Shown here: positions 1 through 6,000 of the stretch, piece by piece
How the letters are laid out: every line of letters begins with the position of its first letter
How positions within the stretch are numbered: position 1 is the stretch's first letter
DNA from: an uncultured Erysipelotrichaceae bacterium
GTDB lineage: Bacteria > Bacillota_I > Bacilli_A > RF39 > UBA660
Reading direction: 5' to 3'
Assembly (NCBI GenBank): GCA_902767005.1
Contig: CACXFY010000031.1
Coordinates: 1 to 8,995, forward strand
DNA length: 8,995 nt
The notes under the pieces: model-generated
Database searches by the model: none
Told to the model about the DNA's origin: nothing
The model's input: the letters and a program-made list of their open reading frames with translations, nothing else
Program-made: the position numbers and the translations under genes

Positions 1-15
1 CTTAAGTAAAGTCTT

Positions 16-1038
16 TTATTTTACTAAATTACTAGTAGTTTTATTAATAACTATCTCTTTTAATTCAGTACTAAATAAAACATTATATATCTTTTCCATT
101 TCTCTTAATTCTCTTCTCTTAGTAAACTTATTTTTAATAAGTTTATTCTTAATAAAGACAATTATCTCTTCCTTTAATTTATTAAGTCCTTCTGGATCTA
201 TACCACTTTTAGTATAAGCAAGTACTTTATTCATACTAAAATATAGATTACTAAAATCATCATCAGTTAATCCACATTCCCCAAATACTTTTCTAGTATT
301 ATTCCAATTAGGTAAATTATCTATATAATCTTCTAAAAACTCTTTATTACCAACAATTCTTCTTAACATAATACATACTTTAACCAAAAAGTCATATATA
401 TTACTCTTATCAATATCATTCTCACTAATTAAATGAGCATACATATCAGTACTACCTTCTATTAATGCATCTTCAAGAACCGCAACAGCTGGCTTATCTT
501 TTCTATTAGAACTAATTTTATGTAAAAACTCATGCGTTAAAGTATATTTTAAGAATAACTTATAATAATCCTTAATACCTATAATATTACCTTTTCTATC
601 AAAATCTATAAATTCAGAATCAATACCAATCTTATTACCAACTGTAACTAGTTTACCATCCGCAATAATATCAACATCACTAACATATAGTTCTACATCT
701 TCTAGATTACCAATTACAAAGTCTCTAGAATAACCATACTTCTCTAAATATAAATATATATCTCTAGTAATTTCATCCTTTAATTTATTTAATTCTAAAG
801 GTATACCAGCCCATAATTTTCTCTTTAATTCATTTATTTTTTCTCTTAACAGTAACATCTTATCAAACTCTTTTTCTTTATCTAAAGAATCTAATTCTAC
901 TACTAATGCTTTATATTCAACACTTAGTCTTTTTAATTCCTCATTATCAAGAATAAAAGGAGTACTTTTACCTTTATTAACGACTAAGTCATCTTCTATA
1001 TCTTTAAATTGTATATCTTTATAATTATCATTATTCAT
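16..1038 (-). CDS. Zincin-like putative metallopeptidase (HExxH...E), cytoplasmic, function unknown
   Basis: I do not recognise a named family. Numbered from the start chosen here (340 aa), the protein has H169-E-F-L-H173 and, 21 residues on, E194-G-S-T-D, the arrangement of a gluzincin-type zinc site (two His, catalytic Glu, third ligand Glu). Residues about 32-80 are charged and heptad-like, probably a helical or coiled-coil segment; the C-terminus (about 280-325) is Lys/Glu-rich and helical. There is no signal peptide or membrane segment, so it is probably cytoplasmic. Start choice: two in-frame ATGs exist, at 1044 and 1038. The AGAGGT ribosome binding site (1045-1050) touches the first but lies 7 bases from the second, so I take 1038. 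It is transcribed alone, divergently from the ABC exporter unit, and the two promoters flank a palindrome. Peptidase activity is inferred from the motif only; the real substrate, if any, is unknown. Confidence 0.85.
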   Translation of the reverse strand: MNNDNYKDIQFKDIEDDLVVNKGKSTPFILDNEELKRLSVEYKALVVELDSLDKEKEFDKMLLLREKINELKRKLWAGIPLELNKLKDEITRDIYLYLEKYGYSRDFVIGNLEDVELYVSDVDIIADGKLVTVGNKIGIDSEFIDFDRKGNIIGIKDYYKLFLKYTLTHEFLHKISSNRKDKPAVAVLEDALIEGSTDMYAHLISENDIDKSNIYDFLVKVCIMLRRIVGNKEFLEDYIDNLPNWNNTRKVFGECGLTDDDFSNLYFSMNKVLAYTKSGIDPEGLNKLKEEIIVFIKNKLIKNKFTKRRELREMEKIYNVLFSTELKEIVINKTTSNLVK

Positions 1039-1059
1039 ATACATACCTCTATCATTAAA

Positions 1060-1088
1060 AATATACCATATAATTAAATATTTCTCAA
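1060..1088 (-). promoter_or_regulatory. Promoter of the zincin-like gene
   Basis: On the minus strand a -35 TTGAGA (1083-1088), a 17-base spacer and a -10 TATATT (1060-1065) preceded by TGG form a sigma-A promoter with an extended -10. Transcription would begin about 15 bases upstream of the ATG at 1038, just ahead of the AGAGGT ribosome binding site. Confidence 0.7.
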
Positions 1089-1093
1089 TAACA

Positions 1094-1105
1094 TTAACAT
1101 GTTAA
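1094..1105. promoter_or_regulatory. 12-bp palindrome between divergent promoters, candidate operator
   Basis: TTAACATGTTAA is a perfect palindrome. It lies 5 bases from the -35 of the minus-strand promoter and 10 bases from the -35 of the plus-strand promoter, where one regulator could influence both. A half-site ATGTTAA recurs at 1135-1141, overlapping the plus-strand -10. No regulator gene is in the window; operator function is inference. Confidence 0.4.
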
Positions 1106-1115
1106 CAAAAAAAGG

Positions 1116-1144
1116 TTGACAGCGTTAAAATCTTATGTTAATAT
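1116..1144 (+). promoter_or_regulatory. Promoter of the leader peptide-ABC exporter unit
   Basis: Consensus -35 TTGACA (1116-1121), a 17-base spacer and -10 TAATAT (1139-1144) with an upstream TGT giving an extended -10. The predicted start of transcription near 1151 leaves about 25 bases before the leader-peptide ATG at 1176, including its ribosome binding site. Confidence 0.75.
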
Positions 1145-1175
1145 TGAAAATGAATTTGAGGAAAGGAGTGAGAAC

Positions 1176-1262
1176 ATGATTAAAACAATTATAAAATTTA
1201 ACTTAAAGTATTATGTAAATGGCTATGGGAATAATCTATTCTCACTTGTTTTTGACGCATAA
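1176..1262 (+). CDS. 28-aa leader peptide upstream of the ABC exporter
   Basis: A short frame from ATG 1176 to TAA 1260-1262 encodes 28 residues, starting MIKTIIKF and ending SLVFDA. It has a strong ribosome binding site, AAGGAG (1163-1168), with 7-base spacing, as good as that of the exporter gene itself. It sits between a consensus promoter and an intrinsic terminator, and its coding sequence supplies both 5' strands (1216-1224 and 1245-1253) of an alternative helix that would block that terminator. This is the architecture of a regulatory leader peptide in ribosome-mediated transcription attenuation, known for example for bmrB-bmrCD in Bacillus subtilis. An alternative is a small exported peptide (pheromone or bacteriocin-like) carried by the adjacent exporter, but it has no double-glycine leader. 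Translation is likely; the regulatory role is inference from structure. Confidence 0.7.
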   Translation: MIKTIIKFNLKYYVNGYGNNLFSLVFDA

Positions 1263-1286
1263 AAATATAAAAACAAGAGCCATTTA
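1216..1286 (+). promoter_or_regulatory. Antiterminator alternative structure of the leader RNA
   Basis: TAAATGGCT (1216-1224) is exactly complementary to AGCCATTTA (1278-1286), and CTTGTTTTT (1245-1253) is exactly complementary to AAAAACAAG (1269-1277). The two 9-bp helices abut at 1277/1278 with a 20-base bulge (1225-1244) on the 5' side. Together they take up the whole 5' arm and loop of the terminator (1275-1286), so the two folds are mutually exclusive. The leader stop codon lies in the inner loop (1254-1268). A ribosome completing the peptide would open these helices and let the terminator form; one stalled in roughly the first 8 codons would leave them intact. Confidence 0.6.
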
Positions 1287-1303
1287 ATGGCTCTTTTATT
1301 TTT
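1275..1303 (+). terminator. Intrinsic terminator / attenuator before the ABC exporter
   Basis: AAGAGCCAT (1275-1283) and ATGGCTCTT (1287-1295) form a perfect 9-bp stem with a TTA triloop, followed by TTTTATTTTT (1294-1303). It lies between the leader peptide stop and the exporter ribosome binding site (AAGGAG, 1306-1311) with no promoter visible in between, so it must act as an attenuator that is conditionally read through. Confidence 0.85.
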
Positions 1304-1318
1304 GGAAGGAGTGATATT

Positions 1319-3049
1319 ATGCAAAAAGCTAAAAACTTTAAAATATTATTCCATTACTTAAAGAATGATAAATTTAAAGTATTTCTCTATATCTTTTTAG
1401 TACTAATGACATACCTTCCTGCTTTACTAGCAGCTTACTTTTGGGGTAGAGCTGTAGAAGAGTTATTAATAAAGAATCTATTTGGATTTATATTCTATTT
1501 AGGATTTTGGGAAGGTATATATATAATTTGTTACAGCCTTTTACAAATACCTAGAGATAAATTATATAATTATTTTGAAATCAAATTTATGAATGAAGTA
1601 TCTATTGATCTATATAAAAAGATAGATAACTTACCAGCAATTGCCTTTGAAGAAATAGGAGTAGGAGAGTTTATAAATAGACTTTATAATGATACAGATA
1701 GAGTAATGTCTCTATTAAATTCATTAATAAAACTAGTATGTAAAGGCTTTGTAGTAATAGTAGTATTAATATTATCATTCTATATATCTATTATATTAGG
1801 TCTGGAAATAGTAATATTTGCTAGCATAATGGGAATAATAAGTTATTTCTTCTTCCCAAGAATTAAGAAGACCCAAGAAAAGATAAAAAAACAATCAGAT
1901 GAATATGTTAAGAATGCTACTGAAAACATTACCGGAATAAGAGAAATAAAAGCCTTAGGTATAAAGAAAAATGTCGAAAAAAACATCTTCAATGACTTAA
2001 AAAGCATCTTTAAAGAAGAAAAAAACATAAGAAATTATGAAGTGCTATATTATTCTTTAAATAATTTAACTTACTTTATATTACAATTTATCATACTATT
2101 TACTGCTGGAAGATTCTTTATCCAAGGAAAAATAGTCTATGCCTTATTTGCTATGCTAGACTCATATATTTGGAGAATAGATGAAGTAGTAGAGTCAATA
2201 TCAGACTTTGGAGTTAATTATAATAAAGTAACTGTCTCACTAAAAAGAATAGATGAAATAGTTAATAATAAGTTATATCAAGATGAAAAATATGGTACTA
2301 AAGAACTAAAGAATACTAAAGGAGTTATAGACTTTGTAGATGTTAAATTTAAATACACAGAAAAAGAAGAATTAACTCTAAAAGGTCTAAATCTAAAACT
2401 AATACCGAATAAAAAGATTGCGATAGTTGGTAGATCTGGAAATGGTAAAAGTACTTTATTCAATTTATTACTAAGATACTTTGATACTACATCTGGTAAA
2501 ATACTAATAGACAATATTAACATAAAAGACTTATCAGAAGCTTCTCTAAGAAAAAACATATCTATTATTAGACAAACACCATTCTTATTTAATATGTCTA
2601 TTATAGATAACTTTAAAATAGTAAAACAAAATGCTACATTAAAAGAAATTAGAGAAGTTTGTAAAAAAGCTTATATTGATGATTATATTATGTCTTTACC
2701 AAATAAATATAATACAGTAATTGGAGAAGGAGGAGTAAACTTATCTGGTGGACAAAAGCAAAGACTTGCCATCGCAAGAACATTATTATTAAATACTAAA
2801 ATAATATTATTCGATGAAGCAACATCTGCCTTAGATAATGAATCTCAAGAATATATAAAGAAGACTATCGATAACTTAGTTAAAGATCACACTGTAATAA
2901 TTGTTGCTCATAGACTAAGCACTATCGTTGATGCTGATATTATAAATGTTATAGATCAAGGTAAATTAGACTCATCTGGTACACATGAAGAGCTATTAAA
3001 ACAATCTAAAGTGTATCAAAAACTATATACAATTGACTCAAATTCATAA
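1319..3049 (+). CDS. ABC half-exporter (fused TMD-NBD), multidrug/peptide type
   Basis: This 576-aa protein is a full-length half-transporter of the ABC exporter (MsbA/BmrA/LmrA-like) type, acting as a dimer in the cytoplasmic membrane and driven by ATP. Residues 1-about 315 hold the membrane domain, with hydrophobic segments near 21-45, 53-73, 138-160, 161-180, 243-265 and one weaker segment near 270-285. Residues about 335-576 are the nucleotide-binding domain: Walker A GRSGNGKST (371-379), Q-loop Q419, signature LSGGQ (475-479), Walker B IILFDE (495-500), D-loop SALD (503-506) and H-loop H531. All catalytic residues are present. There is no N-terminal C39 peptidase domain, so it is not a leader-cleaving bacteriocin exporter. 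The start is fixed by AAGGAG at 1306-1311, 7 bases upstream. It is a single gene, so a homodimer is likely unless a partner lies elsewhere. The attenuator upstream points to induction by a ribosome-targeting drug; the actual substrate cannot be read from sequence. Confidence 0.95.
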   Translation: MQKAKNFKILFHYLKNDKFKVFLYIFLVLMTYLPALLAAYFWGRAVEELLIKNLFGFIFYLGFWEGIYIICYSLLQIPRDKLYNYFEIKFMNEVSIDLYKKIDNLPAIAFEEIGVGEFINRLYNDTDRVMSLLNSLIKLVCKGFVVIVVLILSFYISIILGLEIVIFASIMGIISYFFFPRIKKTQEKIKKQSDEYVKNATENITGIREIKALGIKKNVEKNIFNDLKSIFKEEKNIRNYEVLYYSLNNLTYFILQFIILFTAGRFFIQGKIVYALFAMLDSYIWRIDEVVESISDFGVNYNKVTVSLKRIDEIVNNKLYQDEKYGTKELKNTKGVIDFVDVKFKYTEKEELTLKGLNLKLIPNKKIAIVGRSGNGKSTLFNLLLRYFDTTSGKILIDNINIKDLSEASLRKNISIIRQTPFLFNMSIIDNFKIVKQNATLKEIREVCKKAYIDDYIMSLPNKYNTVIGEGGVNLSGGQKQRLAIARTLLLNTKIILFDEATSALDNESQEYIKKTIDNLVKDHTVIIVAHRLSTIVDADIINVIDQGKLDSSGTHEELLKQSKVYQKLYTIDSNS

Positions 3050-3050
3050 T

Positions 3051-3078
3051 AAGAGTAAGTCTATCTTACTCTTTTATA
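3051..3078 (+). terminator. Intrinsic terminator of the ABC exporter unit
   Basis: AAGAGTAAG (3051-3059) pairs with CTTACTCTT (3065-3073), a perfect 9-bp stem with a 5-base loop, followed by TTTATATT. It starts 1 base after the exporter stop codon and overlaps a second in-frame TAA (3050-3052). Confidence 0.8.
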
Positions 3079-3107
3079 TTGAAAAAAAAGACAAAATATG
3101 ATATAAT
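3079..3107 (+). promoter_or_regulatory. Strong promoter of the L,D-transpeptidase gene
   Basis: -35 TTGAAA (3079-3084), exactly 17 bases, then a consensus -10 TATAAT (3102-3107) preceded by TGA, an extended -10. Transcription should start near 3114, giving a leader of about 23 bases. This is one of the closest matches to the sigma-A consensus in the window, suggesting constitutive, high expression. Confidence 0.85.
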
Positions 3108-3136
3108 TAAACACGTTTGAGAAATTGGGGGATAAT

Positions 3137-4351
3137 ATGAAAAAAATTAGTTTAAATAAAAAACTACTAACAATGATATTAGCTGGTACAATTACACTAA
3201 TTGGTTGTACTGAAACAGTAAATTCTAATTCTGAAACTTTACCTGATACAAGAGAAACAATAGAGACAGAAATAGAAGAACCAATTATTATTACTGAGTT
3301 AGTAGCCAAAGACCAAATTAACATTAGAAAACAACCTAATGAAGAATCTAATATTATAACTACTGTATCTGAAGGAACAGTACTAAAAGGAATATCACAA
3401 GATGGTGAATGGTATAAGATTCTATATAATGATGAAGAGGCCTATGTAAACAATGAATATGTTTATGAAGCTGTTACTAAAGAAGGTATAAATAAAGAAA
3501 CAACTCACTATAAAAGAGATGTTTTAGAAATAGAAAAAAAGAATTATGTAGAAGCAACAACTACCGTAAATATAAGAAGTGATGCTACTGAAAAAAGTAA
3601 CATCTTAAGTCAATTAGGAGAAGGTCAAAGACTAGAGGCAGTAAGATTATTAAATAATGGTTGGTATGAAGTAAGATATAATAATGACTTAGCTTATATT
3701 AAATCAGACTATGTAAAAGAAACATCTGAAGAAAACATAGTAACACCATTTAATAAATTAGTAATGTTTGATAATGAAGCTAATATATATGACTATAATG
3801 ACAAAGAAACAGTAATAGATACAGTACCAACATATGAAGTAGCAGAAGTATATAATGAAGAAAATGATATGTATTTAGCTGAAGTAAATAATAGATTATG
3901 TTATGTAAATAAAAATGATACTACTGAATTACCAAAGAAAGTAGTAATAGTAGATATTAGTGATCAAAATGCCAAATTATATGATGGTAATAATGTTATA
4001 GTAGATACTAATATAGTATCTGGTAAACAATCAACTCCATCTGATATTGGCTATTTTGATATAGACTGGAAAGAAAGAAATACTTATTTAACTGGACCAG
4101 GATATAGCTCTTATGTAGATTATTGGATGCCATTTAATGGTGGAGAAGGATTACATGATGCAGAATATCACACTGATTATGATGAAGATGGTAATTATGT
4201 AAGAGATCATGGTTGGAGAAGTAATTGTGAATTTGGTGGAGATACTTATCAATATAATGGTTCACATGGATGTATTAACTTACCAAATGAAGCAGCTAAG
4301 AACATTTATGATAATGTTGAAACTGGTACTATGGTTTTAGTAAAAAAATAA
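3137..4351 (+). CDS. SH3b-repeat lipoprotein L,D-transpeptidase (YkuD domain)
   Basis: The protein probably forms 3-3 crosslinks in peptidoglycan or attaches proteins to it, anchored on the outer face of the membrane. From ATG 3137 (404 aa) it begins with a lipoprotein signal: MKK, a hydrophobic core, and the lipobox L-I-G-C with lipidated C24. A Ser/Thr/Glu-rich linker follows. Bacterial SH3-like repeats lie at about 53-112 (INIRKQPNEESNI) and 137-194 (VNIRSDATEKSNI), with a probable degenerate third at 203-264. Residues about 268-404 are the YkuD catalytic domain, with H340 in the upstream motif and S376-H-G-C379-I-N, C379 being the nucleophile. An in-frame TTG at 3125 is less likely because the GGGGGA binding site (3127-3132) would lie inside that extension; it is correctly spaced for 3137. 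The gene is monocistronic, between its own promoter and terminator, and converges on the wall-hydrolase operon. The reader should treat crosslinking as family knowledge, not shown here. Confidence 0.93.
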   Translation: MKKISLNKKLLTMILAGTITLIGCTETVNSNSETLPDTRETIETEIEEPIIITELVAKDQINIRKQPNEESNIITTVSEGTVLKGISQDGEWYKILYNDEEAYVNNEYVYEAVTKEGINKETTHYKRDVLEIEKKNYVEATTTVNIRSDATEKSNILSQLGEGQRLEAVRLLNNGWYEVRYNNDLAYIKSDYVKETSEENIVTPFNKLVMFDNEANIYDYNDKETVIDTVPTYEVAEVYNEENDMYLAEVNNRLCYVNKNDTTELPKKVVIVDISDQNAKLYDGNNVIVDTNIVSGKQSTPSDIGYFDIDWKERNTYLTGPGYSSYVDYWMPFNGGEGLHDAEYHTDYDEDGNYVRDHGWRSNCEFGGDTYQYNGSHGCINLPNEAAKNIYDNVETGTMVLVKK

Positions 4352-4378
4352 AATAGAAGTTAAACTTCTATTTTTTTT
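4350..4378. terminator. Bidirectional intrinsic terminator between convergent units
   Basis: AATAGAAGT (4352-4360) and ACTTCTATT (4364-4372) form a stem, extendable to 11 bp by flanking A/T pairs, with a TAA triloop. On the plus strand it is followed by a run of T (4371-4378); on the minus strand by a T-rich tail read from the LDT gene's 3' end. It therefore closes both the L,D-transpeptidase gene (stop 4349-4351) and the operon ending at 4377. Both stop codons lie inside the hairpin region. Confidence 0.88.
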
Positions 4379-5162
4379 ATGTTTGAACTCCATATGTGTC
4401 CCAGTAACTAGAAGCGGCAGTATCTCCTCTAGCTTTACCTCTATTATATCTATCATCTGGTATTTCAAAATCAACTGTCCATTTATATGCTGCATCATAA
4501 GCACCTTGTTTAGTATTAGGAACATTTTTAAGTGTATCATATACATCACCATAACTATTCTCTAATTCATAACATAAGTACTCAACTTGTCCTTCAACAG
4601 TACTAGAATCTAAATTATGTTCACTACAATAGTTATTTAGATTATCCCAACGACCATTATGCCATTGACATAGACCATAAGATGTACCACCATCACCAAC
4701 TGCTGTAGTATCAAAACCTGATTCATGTTCCATATTAGCAAGAATTGCACAAATAGCAGCATTATTAAAGCCTTTTTTAGCTAACATATTATATATATCA
4801 TCTTTAGTGCCGCCTCCAGTATTAACATTACTATTAGCACCAACACCAACTACGCCACCACTAATACTTAATACTTTATCCATAGCGGCTGTATCACCAT
4901 TTTTATAGGCAGTAGAAGTATCATTTAAATAACTAGAAATAGTACCAAAATTACTAATTAAAGTTGAAATTAATCCATCTAAAGAACCAAAACCTTTAAC
5001 ACAAGAATCACAAATAGGTCCCATGAATACTGACTCATTACTTAACTGACTCTTGGAAGTAGACATAGCTTCTTGGATAGATGTAATTTTACTAGTATAA
5101 TTTGATGTCGAACTAATTGCATTACTAAAAATACTATAGTCTGCTACTTTATAATCTTCCAT
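4377..5162 (-). CDS. T7SS-type substrate with C-terminal phage-tail-type lysozyme domain
   Basis: This 261-aa protein, last gene of the operon, is a predicted secreted peptidoglycan hydrolase. Residues 1-100 are the shared targeting domain: two helices around F46-M-G48, C51-D-S-C54, and Y86-K-N-G-D90 (YxxxD). A Gly/Ser/Asn-rich linker runs from about 101 to 119. Residues about 120-261 resemble the phage tail lysozyme family (Phage_lysozyme2): GFNNAAICAILANMEHESGF with probable catalytic E147, then S161-YGLCQW-HNGRW (about 161-172), and a late PDDRYNRGKARG segment. The expected action is cleavage of glycan strands (muramidase). There is no Sec signal peptide, so export would depend on the type VII route. 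The start is well set by AGGAGGT (5168-5174), which overlaps the TAG stop of the preceding gene; the gap is 10 bases. Fold assignment is by motif recognition, not a search. Confidence 0.9.
   Translation of the reverse strand: MEDYKVADYSIFSNAISSTSNYTSKITSIQEAMSTSKSQLSNESVFMGPICDSCVKGFGSLDGLISTLISNFGTISSYLNDTSTAYKNGDTAAMDKVLSISGGVVGVGANSNVNTGGGTKDDIYNMLAKKGFNNAAICAILANMEHESGFDTTAVGDGGTSYGLCQWHNGRWDNLNNYCSEHNLDSSTVEGQVEYLCYELENSYGDVYDTLKNVPNTKQGAYDAAYKWTVDFEIPDDRYNRGKARGDTAASSYWDTYGVQT
4863..5162 (-). repeat. Paralogous N-terminal domain, copy 3
   Basis: First 100 codons of the lysozyme fusion gene. It differs from copy 1 at 21 and copy 2 at 23 of 100 residues by manual count, with no insertions or deletions. 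Confidence 0.9.
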
Positions 5163-5172
5163 AAACTACCTC

Positions 5173-5991
5173 CTATATAACTGTTCCGTAATTATCAACA
5201 GAAGAAACATTACTACTACTATCCCATTCAAGTCCCCAAGAACTTGTAGCTGGATTTCCAGTAGAGTTATATTTATTTCTATCTACCTCAAACTCTAATA
5301 CATTAACACTATCTCCATGTCCATGACCATAAGTTGTATAATTTGAATCATGTGAACTCTTTGCATCCGCTATAACACAAGGAATAGATTGACCATTTTG
5401 AAAGTTAACAGTAACATTATCACCAACGCTACCTAGAGCATTAGCTGTCGCTATTAAATAATGATCACTTCCATTGACATTCATAACCGCAATACCATTC
5501 TTATATCTAGCTCCATCAGCTAACCAAGCCTCATGAACTGACTTTTGAGCAGTACCTCCTGCTACAGCAGTAGGAGAACTTCCTCCACCTAAATACCATC
5601 CACCTTCACCATAACAAGTTACAGTATAACCTGCTTGTTTAAGATCACTTGGTATATTACAAGTAGATACAGGAGTACCACTATTACCACCAACACTAAG
5701 AACTGTATTCATCGCAGCACTGTCACCATTTTTATAGGCAGTTGCTGTATCATTCAAATAACTAGAAATAGTACCAAAATTATCAACTTGAGTACTGATT
5801 TTCCCATCTACAGTACCAAATCCCTTAACACAAGAATCACAAATAGGTCCCATAAAAACAGATTCACTATTTAATTGACTCTTAGAATTTGCTAAAGCTT
5901 CTTGTATAGAAGTTATTTTATTAGAATAATTGTTAGTAGAATTAATAGCATTGTTAAAAATTCCATAATCTGATACTTTATAATCTTCCAT
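5173..5991 (-). CDS. T7SS-type substrate with C-terminal double-psi beta-barrel/3D-like domain
   Basis: This 272-aa protein is the third gene of the operon. Residues 1-100 match the shared targeting domain without gaps (77 of 100 identical to the downstream paralogue by manual alignment), with F46-M-G48, C51-D-S-C54 and Y86-K-N-G-D90. A short linker leads to a region about 112-165 rich in Gly and aromatic residues that I cannot assign. Residues about 166-237 (HYLIATANALG, VGDNVTVNFQNG, IPCVIADAKSSHD, then GHGHGDSVNVLEFEVD) resemble the double-psi beta-barrel/3D-like domains of phage tail-associated and secreted wall lytic proteins; D209 and D215 are candidate functional acids. The expected role is peptidoglycan cleavage, but enzymatic activity is less certain than for its neighbours. 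No signal peptide. The ribosome binding site AGGGTGAG overlaps the upstream TAG stop; the gap is 9 bases. Confidence 0.88.
   Translation of the reverse strand: MEDYKVSDYGIFNNAINSTNNYSNKITSIQEALANSKSQLNSESVFMGPICDSCVKGFGTVDGKISTQVDNFGTISSYLNDTATAYKNGDSAAMNTVLSVGGNSGTPVSTCNIPSDLKQAGYTVTCYGEGGWYLGGGSSPTAVAGGTAQKSVHEAWLADGARYKNGIAVMNVNGSDHYLIATANALGSVGDNVTVNFQNGQSIPCVIADAKSSHDSNYTTYGHGHGDSVNVLEFEVDRNKYNSTGNPATSSWGLEWDSSSNVSSVDNYGTVI
5692..5991 (-). repeat. Paralogous N-terminal domain, copy 2
   Basis: First 100 codons of the double-psi barrel fusion gene. The blocks SESVFMGPIC, NFGTIS and NDTATAYKNGD are the most conserved at the protein level, and the DNA is also visibly similar there. Confidence 0.9.
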
Positions 5992-6000
5992 ATTCTCACC

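Noticed and set aside
1039..1044. Upstream ATG for the zincin-like gene
   Set aside because: Only one base separates AGAGG from this ATG; the next ATG, two codons on, has 7-base spacing.
1843..2559. Minus-strand open frames inside the ABC exporter gene (1843-2028 and 2278-2559)
   Set aside because: They are antisense shadows of a clearly coding gene, with no binding sites and compositions that mirror the exporter codons.
3125..3136. TTG start giving a 408-aa L,D-transpeptidase precursor
   Set aside because: The GGGGGA ribosome binding site would then lie inside the gene. ATG 3137 is well spaced and begins a textbook lipoprotein signal peptide.
3061..3324. Minus-strand 87-codon frame over the L,D-transpeptidase promoter and 5' end
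   Set aside because: It overlaps a strong promoter, a terminator and a lipoprotein signal on the other strand; no binding site or recognisable features.
4337..5874. Alternative frames within the hydrolase operon (4337-4552 minus, 4383-4565 plus, 5635-5874 plus)
   Set aside because: They lie within strongly supported coding regions and encode low-complexity Ile/Thr/Ser-rich shadows.
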